Part shown: one piece after another, positions 34,120 through 44,630 of the stretch
Layout of the letters: each line of letters starts with the position of its first letter
Numbering within the stretch: position 1 is the stretch's first letter
NCBI GenBank assembly: GCA_002007465.1
Contig: LNAC01000037.1
Location: 1,358,335-1,422,334, forward strand
DNA length: 64,000 bases
Direction of reading: 5' to 3'
From: Ailurus styani
Lineage: Eukaryota > Chordata > Mammalia > Carnivora > Ailuridae
Position numbers and translations under genes: made by a program
Notes under the pieces: generated by a model
Told to the model about the DNA's origin: nothing
Database searches by the model: none
What the model saw: the letters and a program-made list of their open reading frames with translations, nothing else

Positions 34120-34345
34120 GGTCACACAGGAAGTGCTGCATTGAGTCCTGGGCACCACATTTTAAGAGAGAAGTTGACAGCAAACTGGAACATGTTCAAA
34201 GGAGGGGCTGTGAAGGGTCTGGAAACCATATCGTATAAGGAGTAACTGGGGGAATGTGTTCATTTCACCCGAGAAAATGACAAGTTAGGTTAAAAATTTC
34301 AAAGGCTGTTCTCCAGAAGAGGAGGTAGATTTTTCTGCAGAGTTA
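34120..34345 (+). repeat. Probable L3/CR1 (ancient LINE) fragment
   Basis: 'GGGCACCACATTTTAAGAGA', 'GAAGTTGACAGCAAACTGGA', 'ACATGTTCAAAGGAGGGGCT' and 'GTGAAGGGTCTGGAAACCAT' follow the sense order of L3/CR1 3' ORF2 sequence ('gggcaccaca...aactggaacgtgtccagaggagggc...gaagggtctgga'). These LINEs predate the mammalian radiation, so preservation here is notable. Confidence 0.75.
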
Positions 34346-34424
34346 CAGAACGAAAAACGAATGGCGGAAGTCGCGAGGTGGCACATTTAGGTTCTTAAAA
34401 GAAAAGGCTTTTCTACTAATTAAA

Positions 34425-34800
34425 GTTACTGAGGAACGGCGTGACTCAGTCCTCGTGAGTCAGGGCTGCGAGGGGGGCCGGGCGGGCTCTGGGCGCTCAC
34501 CTGGGAGAGGCCGCAGAGGCTGCGAAGTCCTTCTGAGTCGGAGGTAGAGTCCAAGGCAATACTCTCGCTTATTTCCTGTAAGAAGCAGAGTCGGGGCCTC
34601 GGGTCAATGTTTCCTCTTTAGTAACGAAAGCCCATTTTCATTTCCAGGGTAAGACCCACCCGGGATACTCCGAGGCCTTTGTGGCGTAAAGAGCACGCGC
34701 CCTCTACGCACATACGCAGGCAGATGTGCGCATGCGCGCGCACGCACGCACAGCGGCCCTGCGCTTCCATTTGACGTGTTTCTGCTCTTGATCGTCTCTT
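34425..34800. promoter_or_regulatory. CpG-dense patch, candidate promoter or enhancer
   Basis: This is the only CpG-rich stretch in an otherwise CpG-poor, AT-rich window. It holds two AP-1-like sites facing each other (TGACTCA 34442-34448, TGAGTCA 34456-34462), a four-run G tract (34472-34493), an NRF1-like palindrome (TGCGCATGCGCG 34727-34738) and an alternating purine-pyrimidine run (about 34725-34751). Splice-donor-like words occur on both strands: minus CTCTCCCAG|GTGAGC with exon end at 34501, plus CCAGG|GTAAGA with exon end at 34648, and just downstream plus AAAGAG|GTAAGC with exon end at 35001. This fits a first exon or promoter of an unidentified transcript, direction unresolved. Confidence 0.45.
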
Positions 34801-35197
34801 AATTTTTTAGAAAAGGGGACAAGGTCGTAGGCGAAAACAGTAAAATCCATTGAGATCAAAGTCACTGTCAGGAACTGTAGCAGAAATCCTTTCTCCAGGT
34901 TTGTGAGTCCGACTACAGTAGTTGCTCATCTAGCTTGATACACAGCGGTCGGACTGTTACCTTGCACCTTGTGTGGAAAAAGGTATCCTGGAGAGAAAGA
35001 GGTAAGCACGAATAATGTTTGCTCTATAATGAAAATCACGAAGGTGTTGCCTTAAATTACAAAAGATGAAGCTGCAGATGCCTGAGGATTTTCTTGGGGA
35101 TTATAGAGTAGAAACGTCGTGTGAAAAGAACAGGCTGAATACAATGTAGTGTTGTTGGCATCCATCTTGATCAGAGTTTTCTGATTTTTGTACATGT
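34801..35197. other. Unassigned sequence next to the CpG patch
   Basis: Contains the plus-strand donor-like AAAGAG|GTAAGC (GT at 35002-35003) and an acceptor-like TTTCTCCAG at about 34890. No repeat is recognised. Confidence 0.4.
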
Positions 35198-35214
35198 GTA
35201 TTGGTGACTATTTT

Positions 35215-35391
35215 TTTAAAATTTTATTTATTTAACAGAGAGAGAGAGAGAGACCACAAGTAGGCAGAGAGAGGAGGAAGTAGGCTCCCCGGTGAGTAGG
35301 GAGCCCGATGCGGGGCTCAATCCCAGGACCCTGAGATCATGACCTGAGCCGAAGGCAAAGGCTTTAATCCACTGAGCCACCCAGGCTCCCC
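35215..35391 (-). mobile_element. CAN-SINE, mustelid-like subfamily, with 17-bp TSD
   Basis: AAATTTTATTTATTT junction, 'ACCACAAGTAGGCAGAGAGA', 'GGTGAGTAGGGAGCCCGATG', 'CCCTGAGATCATGACCTGAG', 'AATCCACTGAGCCACCCAGG'. GTATTGGTGACTATTTT (35198-35214) and GTATTAGTGACTATTTT (35392-35408) flank it. Confidence 0.97.
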
Positions 35392-35408
35392 GTATTAGTG
35401 ACTATTTT

Positions 35409-37762
35409 ATTCTTCATTGTAAATGCTTCATTCGGGAAGACCGGTCATTTACTTCTGAATTGAGAAATGGACATCCTGTAGGTAAGACTTTCTCTTCTTT
35501 GATTCCTCCTCTCTGCTCTTGTCTTTCCCATCCCCCATCGTCCTCCTCCTCCTGCTGCTCCATCTCCTCTCTTCCTCTTCCTCCTTCTCCTCTTTTTGTT
35601 TTTCTAACAAAGGGGCACGATTTTTTGGGCCCCTCTCCACAGTCCCCACAACCGGTATTCAGCCTAAACATTAAGAATGTTTTCTTGGCTTTAACTCTGG
35701 CATTTTAACTTTTTCCTGTGCATAGCTGTTTGCTGACTCCGCAACTTTGCAATGTCTCCCCCCCCCCTTTAGATAACAAACAGGGGAGTATAAACTATGG
35801 AGAAATTATTAGTAAAATCTCAAGAAGTCAACTCAGCATGTACTGAATAATGGCCGTGGCATGGTTTCCCTATGGTTGCGAGCTCCAGCCAGGCAGCCCG
35901 GGCCCGGATGGCTCAGCCCGCCTGCCCTATGTGGTTTGGGGCCTTTAACTATGGGGCAAGTCATTAACTGGCTGCGGAAGCAGCAGCACATTGTTCTGTT
36001 ATTTTCAAACCACAACAGCCTCTGTGGAATCCAAGAGCCATAAAGACAAGTTCTGATGCGGCCTGACAGAGGCATAATTCATGAACTCTATAATTTAAAA
36101 GGATTTCAATGCAATTGTAAAACTAATAAAAAATAAATTGCTTTTGGGGAACACTGGTACCTTTTAAAATCAATTGATTCTATTAATTTAAAAATACAAT
36201 CAGCCTGGTAGCTCTGTGTGTGTGTGAAGATAAGAAAGATTAAACCCGATGCCAGTAGTTTCAAGTAAATTCATAACATTGCTGTCAGACCCAAGAGGGG
36301 GGAAAAGAGAGAGTGAGAGAGAGAGAAGAGAAAAAAAAGAAAATTCCAGAACAATTTATGGCCTATAGCCAGTAACAAAGTGTTTCTCTCTGTACCTTTT
36401 TATCATTCCCCCCACCCAGTAACTGTTGATTATGCCCAAGTTGAAAAAAGAAAAAAAAGTTTTGGTAACTTTCTAGAAGGTTTAGATTTCAGTCTGGATT
36501 GGGGGAAAAAAAAAAAAAGCCTCATACGAAAGGCTCTCTTTAATCAGATAATTGACCAGTCAGTAATTTTAGCCTGTCTGTGACACACCAGTTGGCAGGT
36601 ACAGAAGTACGCAGCCCTGTGCCTTCGCCTCCATTCGCCCTTCTCTGCCTCCTGGGACTGTCAGTGAGCTTCCCTGTCTTATTGCTGGTCCCCAGAGCCT
36701 GTCCCCAAACATTTTGAAGTTCAGAAAAGGAGAGCCAGCTGTCAGAGGTGTCCATACAGATGGCACAAAAAGGACTCCATCCCTCTATCACCCACCTGGG
36801 GGGACAAGGAAGGCTCCACCGAACAGCTGTCTCTGATCCAGAGCACCCACGTTTCAAATTGATCCCTAGTTTCCTGAAATCCTGGCTCTAAAGTTATTTG
36901 GGAGGCTTTGGTGGGGTTTTAAATACAAGTACATTAACTCTTCTATTTTAACTCCCTTATCATGAGTAATGGTAACTCAAAAATGCCCTCTATACTGTCA
37001 CGTCACAAAGGGCTCTGAAAATTATCCCTTACCCCTATTGTCTGCCTGTTTTCTTTGATTCCTTCTCTACTCATCACGTTCCCTGGCAGCCATGAATGAA
37101 ATGAAACATGCTAAATGACTGACATCCATTAAAGCTCCTCGACAAGTCTTGGACCGGGTTTTGAAAGGCCCTTGGAAGAAAAAGGATTGTGTGCTCTTTG
37201 AATCTTGGTCTGCTGAACGGCTGCCAAGTGAGGGCTGCTCCATTCAAAGGGCTGAGTGAATAAATGAGAATAACATCCTTGGGGACCTGCAGGATCGGCT
37301 TACTCTGAAAATGCTCAGCTTCACAAAGGGTCAGAGTCACAAGGTAAATGAAAATGGCTATGAGGGGACTTTGATGGCCGAAACACGGTAACAGTAGAGG
37401 ACTTGAAAGAAAACTTTATTTAAAAAAATAAAAAAAGAGGAAAAAGAAAGAAGAGGGGGTGGGAGAACCTCAGAACTGCAAAGTCAATTGATAAGAACAA
37501 AACGCTTCGATAGCAGCATCCATGAATATTTGTAAATTATACACGGGTGGTGCATAGGTAAGTGTGTGCTTATCTATGAACATGTATAAACTCTTCATCT
37601 ACCCACAGCTGTAAACATCATGAATTAATTTTATTTTACACATGAATAAAAACTGGGTCAAGCCTGTTAGCTCATTTTCTTGGTGTGCATAAGGACTCTA
37701 ATTTTCATCTTAGGTGCAAGTGATAAAATCTAGTGAGCCATCAAACATGTGAATTCTTTGGT
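35409..37762. promoter_or_regulatory. Repeat-free block with enhancer-like core at 35840-36200
   Basis: About 2.35 kb with no interspersed repeat, between two SINE-bearing zones and 1 kb from the CpG patch. The core combines a GC-rich half (about 35850-35990) with an AT-rich half full of homeodomain-like TAAT words (36075-36200). It has a SOX-like CATTGTTC (35989-35996), a RUNX-like AACCACA (36008-36014) and CCATAAA (about 36038). Such mixed, repeat-free blocks are typical of conserved developmental enhancers, but conservation itself is not observed here. Open frames are at most 105 codons. Pyrimidine- and purine-rich tracts lie at 35492-35600, 36298-36342 and 37412-37460. Confidence 0.4.
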
Positions 37763-37771
37763 CACTCCTTG

Positions 37772-37970
37772 GTTTTTTAAAAATTTTGGGTGGGGGAGGG
37801 ACAGAGGGAGAGGAAGAATCCTTGAGCAGACACCCTGCTGAGTTCAGGGCCTGGAACCACCCTGCTGAGTTTGGAGCCTGGGACCGGGGCGCCATCCCAG
37901 GACCCTGACATCATGACCTGAGCTGAAACCAAGAGTCAGAGGCTCAACCACTGAGCCACCCAGGCACCCC
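37772..37970 (-). mobile_element. CAN-SINE with 9-bp TSD and internal 27-bp tandem duplication
   Basis: G-rich start 'GGGTGGGGGAGGGACAGAGG', 'CCATCCCAGGACCCTGACAT', 'CATGACCTGAGCTGAAACCA', 'CACTGAGCCACCCAGGCACC'. CACTCCTTG flanks at 37763-37771 and 37971-37979. A 27-bp unit (37831-37857) is repeated directly at 37858-37884 with four changes, a rearrangement not seen in the other copies. Confidence 0.95.
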
Positions 37971-38071
37971 CACTCCTTGTTTTTTGTTTGTTTGTTTTGC
38001 CTACATATGATTTCTCAGTTAGAATGATTTCTGTTTACCACTTTAATGGAGGTGCATTAGAAGCAGTTCTA

Positions 38072-38270
38072 GGGGTGCCTGGGTGGCTCACTCGTTAAGT
38101 ATCTGCCTTTGGCTCAGGTCATGATCCCAGGGTCCTGGGATCAAGCCCTGCATCAGGCTCCCTGCTTGGGGGTGAAGCCTGCTTCTCCTTCTCCTACTCC
38201 CCCTGCTTGGATTCCCTCTCTCGCTGTGTCTCTCTCTATCAAATAAATAAACAAAATCTTAAAAAAAAAA
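38072..38270 (+). mobile_element. CAN-SINE with short TSD
   Basis: Head 'GGGGTGCCTGGGTGGCTCAC', 'GTCATGATCCCAGGGTCCTG', C/T-rich middle, ATCAAATAAATAAACAAAAT, poly(A). AGTTCTA before and AGTTTCTA after flank it. Confidence 0.96.
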
Positions 38271-38473
38271 AGTTTCTAGGCAAAAAAAAAAAATCAGAAA
38301 ACCACAGGAATTCTTGACATGTTTCCATGGGGACCCCACATGGTACCTGTCACAGTGTCACTCCTAGGAAGGCTCTCTGATTCCTGACTTTTTCAGCTCA
38401 TTTTTAGATACATACACTGAGGAAGCATAAAGGATTCCTTCTGAATTCGTTACATAAGAATGCCTCCAGTCAT

Positions 38474-38664
38474 TTTTTTTAAAAGATTTTATTTATTTGA
38501 CACAGAGAGAGGGATCACAAGTAGGCAGAAAGGCAGGCAGAGAGAGAGGAGAAAGCAGGCTCCCTGCTGAGCAACAAGCCCAATGTGGGGCTCGATCCTA
38601 GGACCCTGAGACCATGACCTGAGCCGAAGGCAGAAGCTTAACCCACTGAGCCACCCAGGTGCCC
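38474..38664 (-). mobile_element. CAN-SINE, mustelid-like subfamily
   Basis: AAAAGATTTTATTTATTTGA, 'GGGATCACAAGTAGGCAGAA', 'AGGCAGGCAGAGAGAGAGGA', 'GCTGAGCAACAAGCCCAATG', 'ACCCACTGAGCCACCCAGGT'. CATTTTTTTT-type sequence on both sides is the likely TSD. Confidence 0.95.
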
Positions 38665-38849
38665 ATTTTTTTTTTTTTTAAAGATTTTTCCAGTGAAGAT
38701 TCAAATGAAGTTCTGGTCCCTCCTTTGTTTCAGCAATTGACAATGACAATGGAGGCTGTGGCTTAATGGGATGAAAAAAGTGACAGAGGGCTGCCTTGCC
38801 CCTGTAGGTATGATTTTCAGTAGCCGTGATATGTTATATAAATTCAAGC

Positions 38850-39295
38850 TTAGAGAGTATAGTGGACTAAATGGTGTTTCCCCCATCCCTTCCAAGAAGA
38901 TATGTCTACATAGAATCTTTGAACCTGAACTTACTCAGAAAAAAGCTCTTTGCAGAAGTAATTAAGTTAAAACATTCAAGAGGAGGGCATCGTGGATTAG
39001 GGTGAAATCCAATGACAAGTGTCCTTGTAAGAGAGGAGAAGGGAGAAGGAAATGTGAAGACATAGGCAGAGATTGGAGCAAAGTGTCTACAAGCCAAGGA
39101 ATGCCAAGAGTTGCCAGCAGCCGCCAGAAGCTAGCAGGGAGGCATAGAACAGATTCTCTTGTGGAGCCTCAGAAGGCACGACCCCACAGACACCTTGATT
39201 TTGGACTTCTGACCTCCAGAACTGTGAGAGAATAAAGTTCTGTCATTTTAAGCCACCCAGTGTGTGGTAGCTCCAGGAAACGGATACAGATGACC
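38850..39295 (+). mobile_element. Solo LTR, ERVL-MaLR (MLT1-like)
   Basis: Order of blocks fits an old mammalian MaLR-type LTR: 'AGTGGACTAAATGGTGTTTC', 'GCAGAAGTAATTAAGTTAAA', 'ATCCAATGACAAGTGTCCTT', 'GTAAGAGAGGAGAAGGGAG', 'CTACAAGCCAAGGAATGCCA', 'GACACCTTGATTTTGGACTT', 'CTCCAGAACTGTGAGAGAAT' with the AATAAA signal, and the end 'AAGCCACCCAGTGTGTGGTA' ... 'GGATACAG'. It is a lone LTR; no internal retroviral sequence is seen. Subfamily from memory. Confidence 0.8.
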
Positions 39296-41300
39296 ACAAC
39301 CGAGTGTGCTACTGTAATCACAAGGCCATCCAGCTTGGGCTTGCTGTTCTTCTGTAAGAAGATCAGGCAGTCCACTGAGTTACTGCATCACAATGGTGAT
39401 AGGGATATACTCTGCCCAAGCTCCTCCCTTTTATCATTTTCCCATGATAATGCTTCCTGATTTTCAATAAGGAAACATGCATAGCTCCTCAAGACATTAT
39501 TTAGATAATGTTTGTAAAGAAAAAAATTGTTCCCCCAAACTCATTAGTGTATGGGAAAAGACTTGAGTTGTATTCCAAACACAGTTGGTATCAGAATCAA
39601 GGCTGCTGGTGTGAAGGAAGGCCACCCTCCTTCACAAGGCAACTGCGTGTCAACAGCAAAATTAACTCTTCGGTAATGAGGAATAGATGTTTTCAGCATC
39701 TTATATTCTAACTTGCTAGTTTGTTACCTGTAGTTAGGAGTCATTGTGTTAATGATTAATTGGTGTTTTGGGGTTATTATGTAACACATTTTAATTTTTT
39801 TCAACTTAAAATAATGAGAAACTGGCTTTCCGATATTGTTTTCTTTCAAAATCTCCGATAATCAAGAATAAACAGTATATGTTGTACAGGAGAAGTTGGC
39901 ACTTCTGTGTAAGTATATATTTTAAAGGGGCACAACTGTATTTTAGAGCATTTTTTGTAAAAAGACATAGCTTAGTATCTTTATGTAAGTATCTGAGTTA
40001 GCAACCTTTGGGAGTGGCCAATTTAGTATAGATTTAAAATCCTTCCATGTTTTTGAGTTCTGGTAGATTCTTCTTCAGTTTTTATTTATGGTACTGGTAA
40101 AAGGAACAAAACAGACTTTCTAGGACATAAGAATGGTAAAAGAACACAAAATAAGCTTGAATTTTTACAAATTAGATTGATTGAACAAAATGCTTTCTAC
40201 TTGTTATAAAAATTTCAAGTCATACAACATTTGAGGAAGCGTCTTGAGTATGCCTAATTATCAGCAAAAAGTTTCTAGATGTCAGTGGCCAGAAAAAGTT
40301 GATCTGTTTTCCTGCTTCAGTAATTCCCATGGAGTAAGATACTGGAAAAAGTGGCTGAAAGTGTAAATTTATAAAGCAGGAGTTGTAACTAACAGTTAAT
40401 ATGTAAATATCCATTTGACTGTTTAAAATCTGTATGTGGAAGGAATCCTAGTTCCAAAAACAAACAAAACATATATCATCCAGAGTGGGTGTATCACAAT
40501 TATGTGTTCTAAAAATCCTATCTTTTTTTCTTAATGCCAAGTAAGACTGACACATGGAATTCATTACATTCTAGCTAATGGTTTCAGTCAAATTTATAAC
40601 AGAACTGAGTAGGCAGCAAGCATTTCTGGACCTGTGTCTCCAATCACAGGGTACCCAGAGACACAAGCATTCACACACAGAGGAAATTCAGTGCCCAGAC
40701 TACTGAAGGCTAATTCCTCTGCCACCCACATTTTTCACTCTCATGAATAAAATAAGCTGTTTGTTTTAAAAATAAATTTAGCCTCTATGAAAGGCCAAAA
40801 TAAAGGATTGGTAGGATACATGATATTGTAGGATAAATGGTGTTTTTTTTTTCCGCTTAGCACTGTGATAAGTTCAGAGTAGAGTCTAATAAAATGGAAG
40901 GAGAACACTAGATTTTCTTATTGTGGCATTGCAGGATATGTTTTTAAAACAGTTTATATGTGGAGGAAATAAGAAAGAATGCTTTATTGACACTGGAAGT
41001 GCAAATTTGTATTCTTTTTTTTAATGCATTCAAGTGTGATTTAAAGTTGATATTTAGATAATCTTTAAATTCTCATTTTTATTAATTGTTAATTTTTCTA
41101 CACTATTTAACCTATTTTGTTACTTTCAGTGAACCGAATTTTTGTTTTCTTTGGGATGTGGAGATTCATGAAAAGAAGAGCTCTGTGTGAGTGTTTTCTA
41201 AATGTCTTTCTTTTTGTAAGGATGCTTTGAAGAAAATCAGAGACTTTGAAACTGGAAGCTATGGATTCTGTTGAAGAGCCATGGGGGAATTCTTTGCCTG
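39296..41300. other. Unassigned non-genic block
   Basis: About 2 kb, AT-rich, with T-runs at about 40844 and 41018. Open frames are at most 67 codons. No repeat is recognised with confidence. Confidence 0.45.
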
Positions 41301-41315
41301 TGTGTGCAGTTTTGG

Positions 41316-41330
41316 CCTGCAGGGGGCAGC
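41316..41330 (+). promoter_or_regulatory. CTCF-like motif (forward)
   Basis: CCTGCAGGGGGCAGC matches the core of the CTCF consensus (CCASYAGRKGGCRS) at most positions, in forward orientation. It sits in non-repeat sequence. Occupancy is not known. Confidence 0.4.
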
Positions 41331-43164
41331 CAAATGCAGCAAAGCTGAAGGAGCTGGCATACACCATCCTGTTTTCATGCTACCTGAGTAACCCTAGTTC
41401 AGGAAAATGCAGCAAAAGCCAAAGTAAGCACTTCTACCCCATCTGTCACTGTGTGGAAGAGAGCTGAGGCAGCCATATTTAATCAACACTGAAGTCTCCC
41501 CCTGGGTGATGTTCGTGCCCTTCTGTAATATTTTATTCTAAGCCATTTCCCAGACAGCATTATTGATTCGTGTCATTATTCTCCCCCAAGCTCCGGGAGC
41601 TTGTGCAATGTGATACCAACTGCAGATCTCTTCGTGAACATAACCTCAGAACCGAAAAGTAAGGTGACTGCCTGCCACATTCAGAATTACCCAGACAGCA
41701 TATTACCCAGTGTACGGTAGGTATTTTAAACTCTTACAATCTGACATCCATTGGTTATAATGCATTTGCAAGAATAAAAAATAACAAAAAAAAAAAAAAG
41801 GAAAGAAAGAAAGGAAGGAAGGAAAGGAAGAAAAAGAAACTGGAGTTTGGCACTTGTTTCTTATTTCTGCTTTTTTACTTTGTAACTAGTAGATTTATGC
41901 TCACACTAAGAAGATACTGTACTTAGGTATTTTGTGGGGGTGGTTTGGATGAGGAACTCCCCTCCCCTGGAAGAGTCATTAAAAATAATAATATATTTGA
42001 TACTTATCTTGACTAGAGTTCTGAAATTCTTTCCTTTCCCTTCTCTCAGAGGTAAAGGAGGACAGTAAACATTTTTTTTTTTTAATGACAGATAGTGAAT
42101 TGTAAGAGGAGGCCCTACTTGTTGAATGGATGAGTGAAGGAAGGAAGGAAGAAGGGTAGGGAAGGTAGGGAGGAAGGAGGAGAGGAAGGAAGTAAAGAAG
42201 GATGGAAGGGGAGCAGGCCAGCAAGTTTCATTATTCCCAGAGATCTTCTTACTCTCAGGAAATGGGCCATTAATCAGTTTTCTCAAAGCCATTTCAATTT
42301 TGAGTCCGTAAACATCCTTAAAAGTGTGCATAGTTATTTACCTTGTAGACACGATATTCCAAGGAGTAACAATCGCTCTCCACATCATCCCTCATCCAGA
42401 CCCTTAGACACATATCCTTGCATCAAGATCTACAAAATACAATCTAGATATTTGCAATTACAATACCAAATTTTTGTTTTGTCTTGGGCCCCATCAGTAA
42501 TCAAAGTTGAAATGCCCACTCTTTCCTCCTCCTCCAGCAAAGGCTTTCTAATTATTGTATCAAAGGCAGCCCCTGTAGTACTAATCCCATTTTGTAGGCC
42601 CCTTCAGGAATCTTTTTGTCTAGTTCAATTTGCATTTACAATTAGAATCAACTGTTGCACAGTAATTGTTATCAATCCAGAATTCTGCTTGTCACTTTCT
42701 AAAACATAAAGCCCTTGTGGTAATAATTTGCCTGAATATCATGAGAGATGATAATCAAGATAACAATCATCATAATCCTTCCTATTCTTGAACTTCTCTG
42801 CTTTGGGCCCTGGATTGGGCCACTCATATCCAGCCCTCCCCATAGCTATAAGGAGTAGGTATTCCATGTCATTCATATGTGCTTAAACTGTAGCTCAGAG
42901 AGATTAAGTAATTATTATTGTTTTAATTACACCACTCAAGTTACTTCGAGGGAGAAAACTATTTTCTAAAGAATAATCATATAACAAAGCCTGGATAATT
43001 CTAAGAAAAAAATTAATGCAAGACACTTGCCTTAGTAGGTATGAAACATAATCATTGAGAGTAACTCATTACAGGATTGTACTGTAATTATACTTATCAC
43101 AGGAATGATAGGACTGAGAAGAAAACCTAATAATGAGCCCAAGTCCAGCTAGGAACTAATTTTA
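41331..43164. other. Unassigned block with two purine tracts
   Basis: AAGG-type purine tracts lie at about 41793-41840 and 42136-42212. A weak MIR-like stretch (minus) is at 42850-42945 ('AAACTGTAGCTCAGAGAGAT'). The 191-codon plus frame at 42134-42709 starts in the purine tract (Lys/Gly/Glu repeats) and continues with no recognisable domain, so I do not call it a gene. Confidence 0.45.
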
Positions 43165-43345
43165 CCGAAATGTGTTCGGTGCACTTTTTATCACTTCATC
43201 CTCGTGTGATTTTAGGAGGCATTATTGTCTCCACACTTTAGACAAGGAAACTGAGGCCTAGATCGATTTAGAAACTTGTCCAAAGTTACGGTTAGTCAGT
43301 GTGGACATTGAATCTTTCTAATTCTAGCACTAAACTGCTTTGCTG
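43165..43345 (-). repeat. MIR fragment
   Basis: 'TTATCACTTCATCCTCGTGT', 'AGGAGGCATTATTGTCTCCA', 'ACAAGGAAACTGAGGCCTAG', 'AACTTGTCCAAAGTTACGGT' and 'TTCTAATTCTAGCACTAAAC' follow the reverse-complement MIR order. Confidence 0.85.
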
Positions 43346-43382
43346 TTATGTCCATAGTCTTTCTAATCTATCCTGGTGTTTA

Positions 43383-44630
43383 GTATGATAAAAGTAGCAT
43401 TTTGGATCAGCCAGTGGAAAAGCAATTTATTAGTCAAAAAGTGGGGCTGGCATGACTCTACAAATCGAGGGAAAAAAATTAAACTAAGTATTTACTTAAA
43501 TCATACCAAAATAAGTTCCAGATGGATCAAATATATAAATATAAATAATGACTCCATAAACATCCTTTAAAAAGTTAGGGTGAATATTTTTCTATTCTTG
43601 GGAAGGCCATTCTAGGTGTGACAAGAAAACCAGGAATCATAAAGTAAAAAGGTGGTAACTCTGACTGTAAAATATTTCAAACATTTGATGGCAAAAGGCA
43701 TTTTAAACAATTTAAAAGGCAAATAACATACTGGGAAAATAGTCATAACTAGACAAAATATTAATGATTTTGATGTGTAAAAAACTCCTTAAGTCAATGA
43801 AAAAAATCAACATTTTCATAGTGAAGTGGGCCAAATTTATAAATAGGTACTTACAAGAAGAGTAATACAAAGAGTCGGGCACATGGGTGGCTCAGTCGGT
43901 TAAGCGTCTGCCTTCTGCTCAGGTCATGATCTCAGGGTGCTGGGATCAAATCCTGCATTGGGCTCCCTGCTCGTAGGGAAACTGCTCCCTCTCCTTCCTG
44001 CTTGTGCTCTCTCTCTCTCTCTCACTATCTCTCTCTCAAATAAATAAATGAAATCTTAGAAATACAAAGAGTCAAAAAATGTTAATAATAATCAGAGAAA
44101 AGCAAATTAAAACAGGAATGAGATAACATTTTTCACGTATCTACTTGCAAAAGATCAATACTTTGTGTTAATAGTGGTTTAGCAAAAATGAGTGTCTTAT
44201 GAAATTAAAATTGCCAATATGATTGCTAAATCAAAAATAAAAACGTATACCATTTGTCCTAATCATTCTACTTCAAAAATATTAAGTTGTGAAAATAATT
44301 GGACAGTTAAATAAAAATACACGTACAAGATATTTAGAATGTTGAAGTAGATTTATTGCCACATCACTTATTACAGAGCAAAACTGGAAACAATATAAAT
44401 GTCTATCATGAAGGCATTTCTGTTAGACATTATAGTAAATGGATACAATGGAGTACTATGAGCCATTAGAAGTAATGCTACAAAGCTGTATTTATGATCA
44501 TGGAAATGTGTTCATGACATTTAACTTAAAAAATGCAAACTACAAACCAGCTGTGAAAAATCATGTGAATACTAACATGTTTCTAAAGAGCCTAATGCCT
44601 ATTAGTGGTTTTAAAAAATGCTAATTGTAT
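43383..44630 (+). mobile_element. Old LINE-1 (L1M-type): ORF2 3' part and start of 3' UTR, split by a SINE
   Basis: Blocks match old L1 ORF2: 'GTGGAAAAGCAATTTATTAG', 'AATAAGTTCCAGATGGATCA', 'AAAAACTCCTTAAGTCAATG', then after the SINE 'AATCAGAGAAAAGCAAATTA', 'AACAGGAATGAGATAACATT', 'AAAACTGGAAACAATATAAA' and 'GGATACAATGGAGTACTATG'. Many frameshifts; a 64-codon piece (43376-43570) is the longest remnant of the reverse transcriptase/C-terminal frame. Dead element. The SINE at 43877-44060 divides it into two collinear parts. Confidence 0.88.
43877..44060 (+). mobile_element. CAN-SINE nested in old LINE-1, 13-bp TSD
   Basis: Head 'GGGCACATGGGTGGCTCAGT', 'CGGTTAAGCGTCTGCCTTCT', (CT)n middle, TCAAATAAATAAATGAAATC. 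AATACAAAGAGTC flanks perfectly at 43864-43876 and 44061-44073. This dates the SINE after the LINE-1. Confidence 0.97.

Noticed and set aside
38850..39295. Possible endogenous retrovirus with genes
   Set aside because: Only a solo LTR-like sequence; no internal region or second LTR nearby.
42134..42709. 191-codon plus-strand open frame
   Set aside because: Starts in a purine tract (Lys/Gly/Glu repeats) and continues through unremarkable sequence with no domain or conservation clue.
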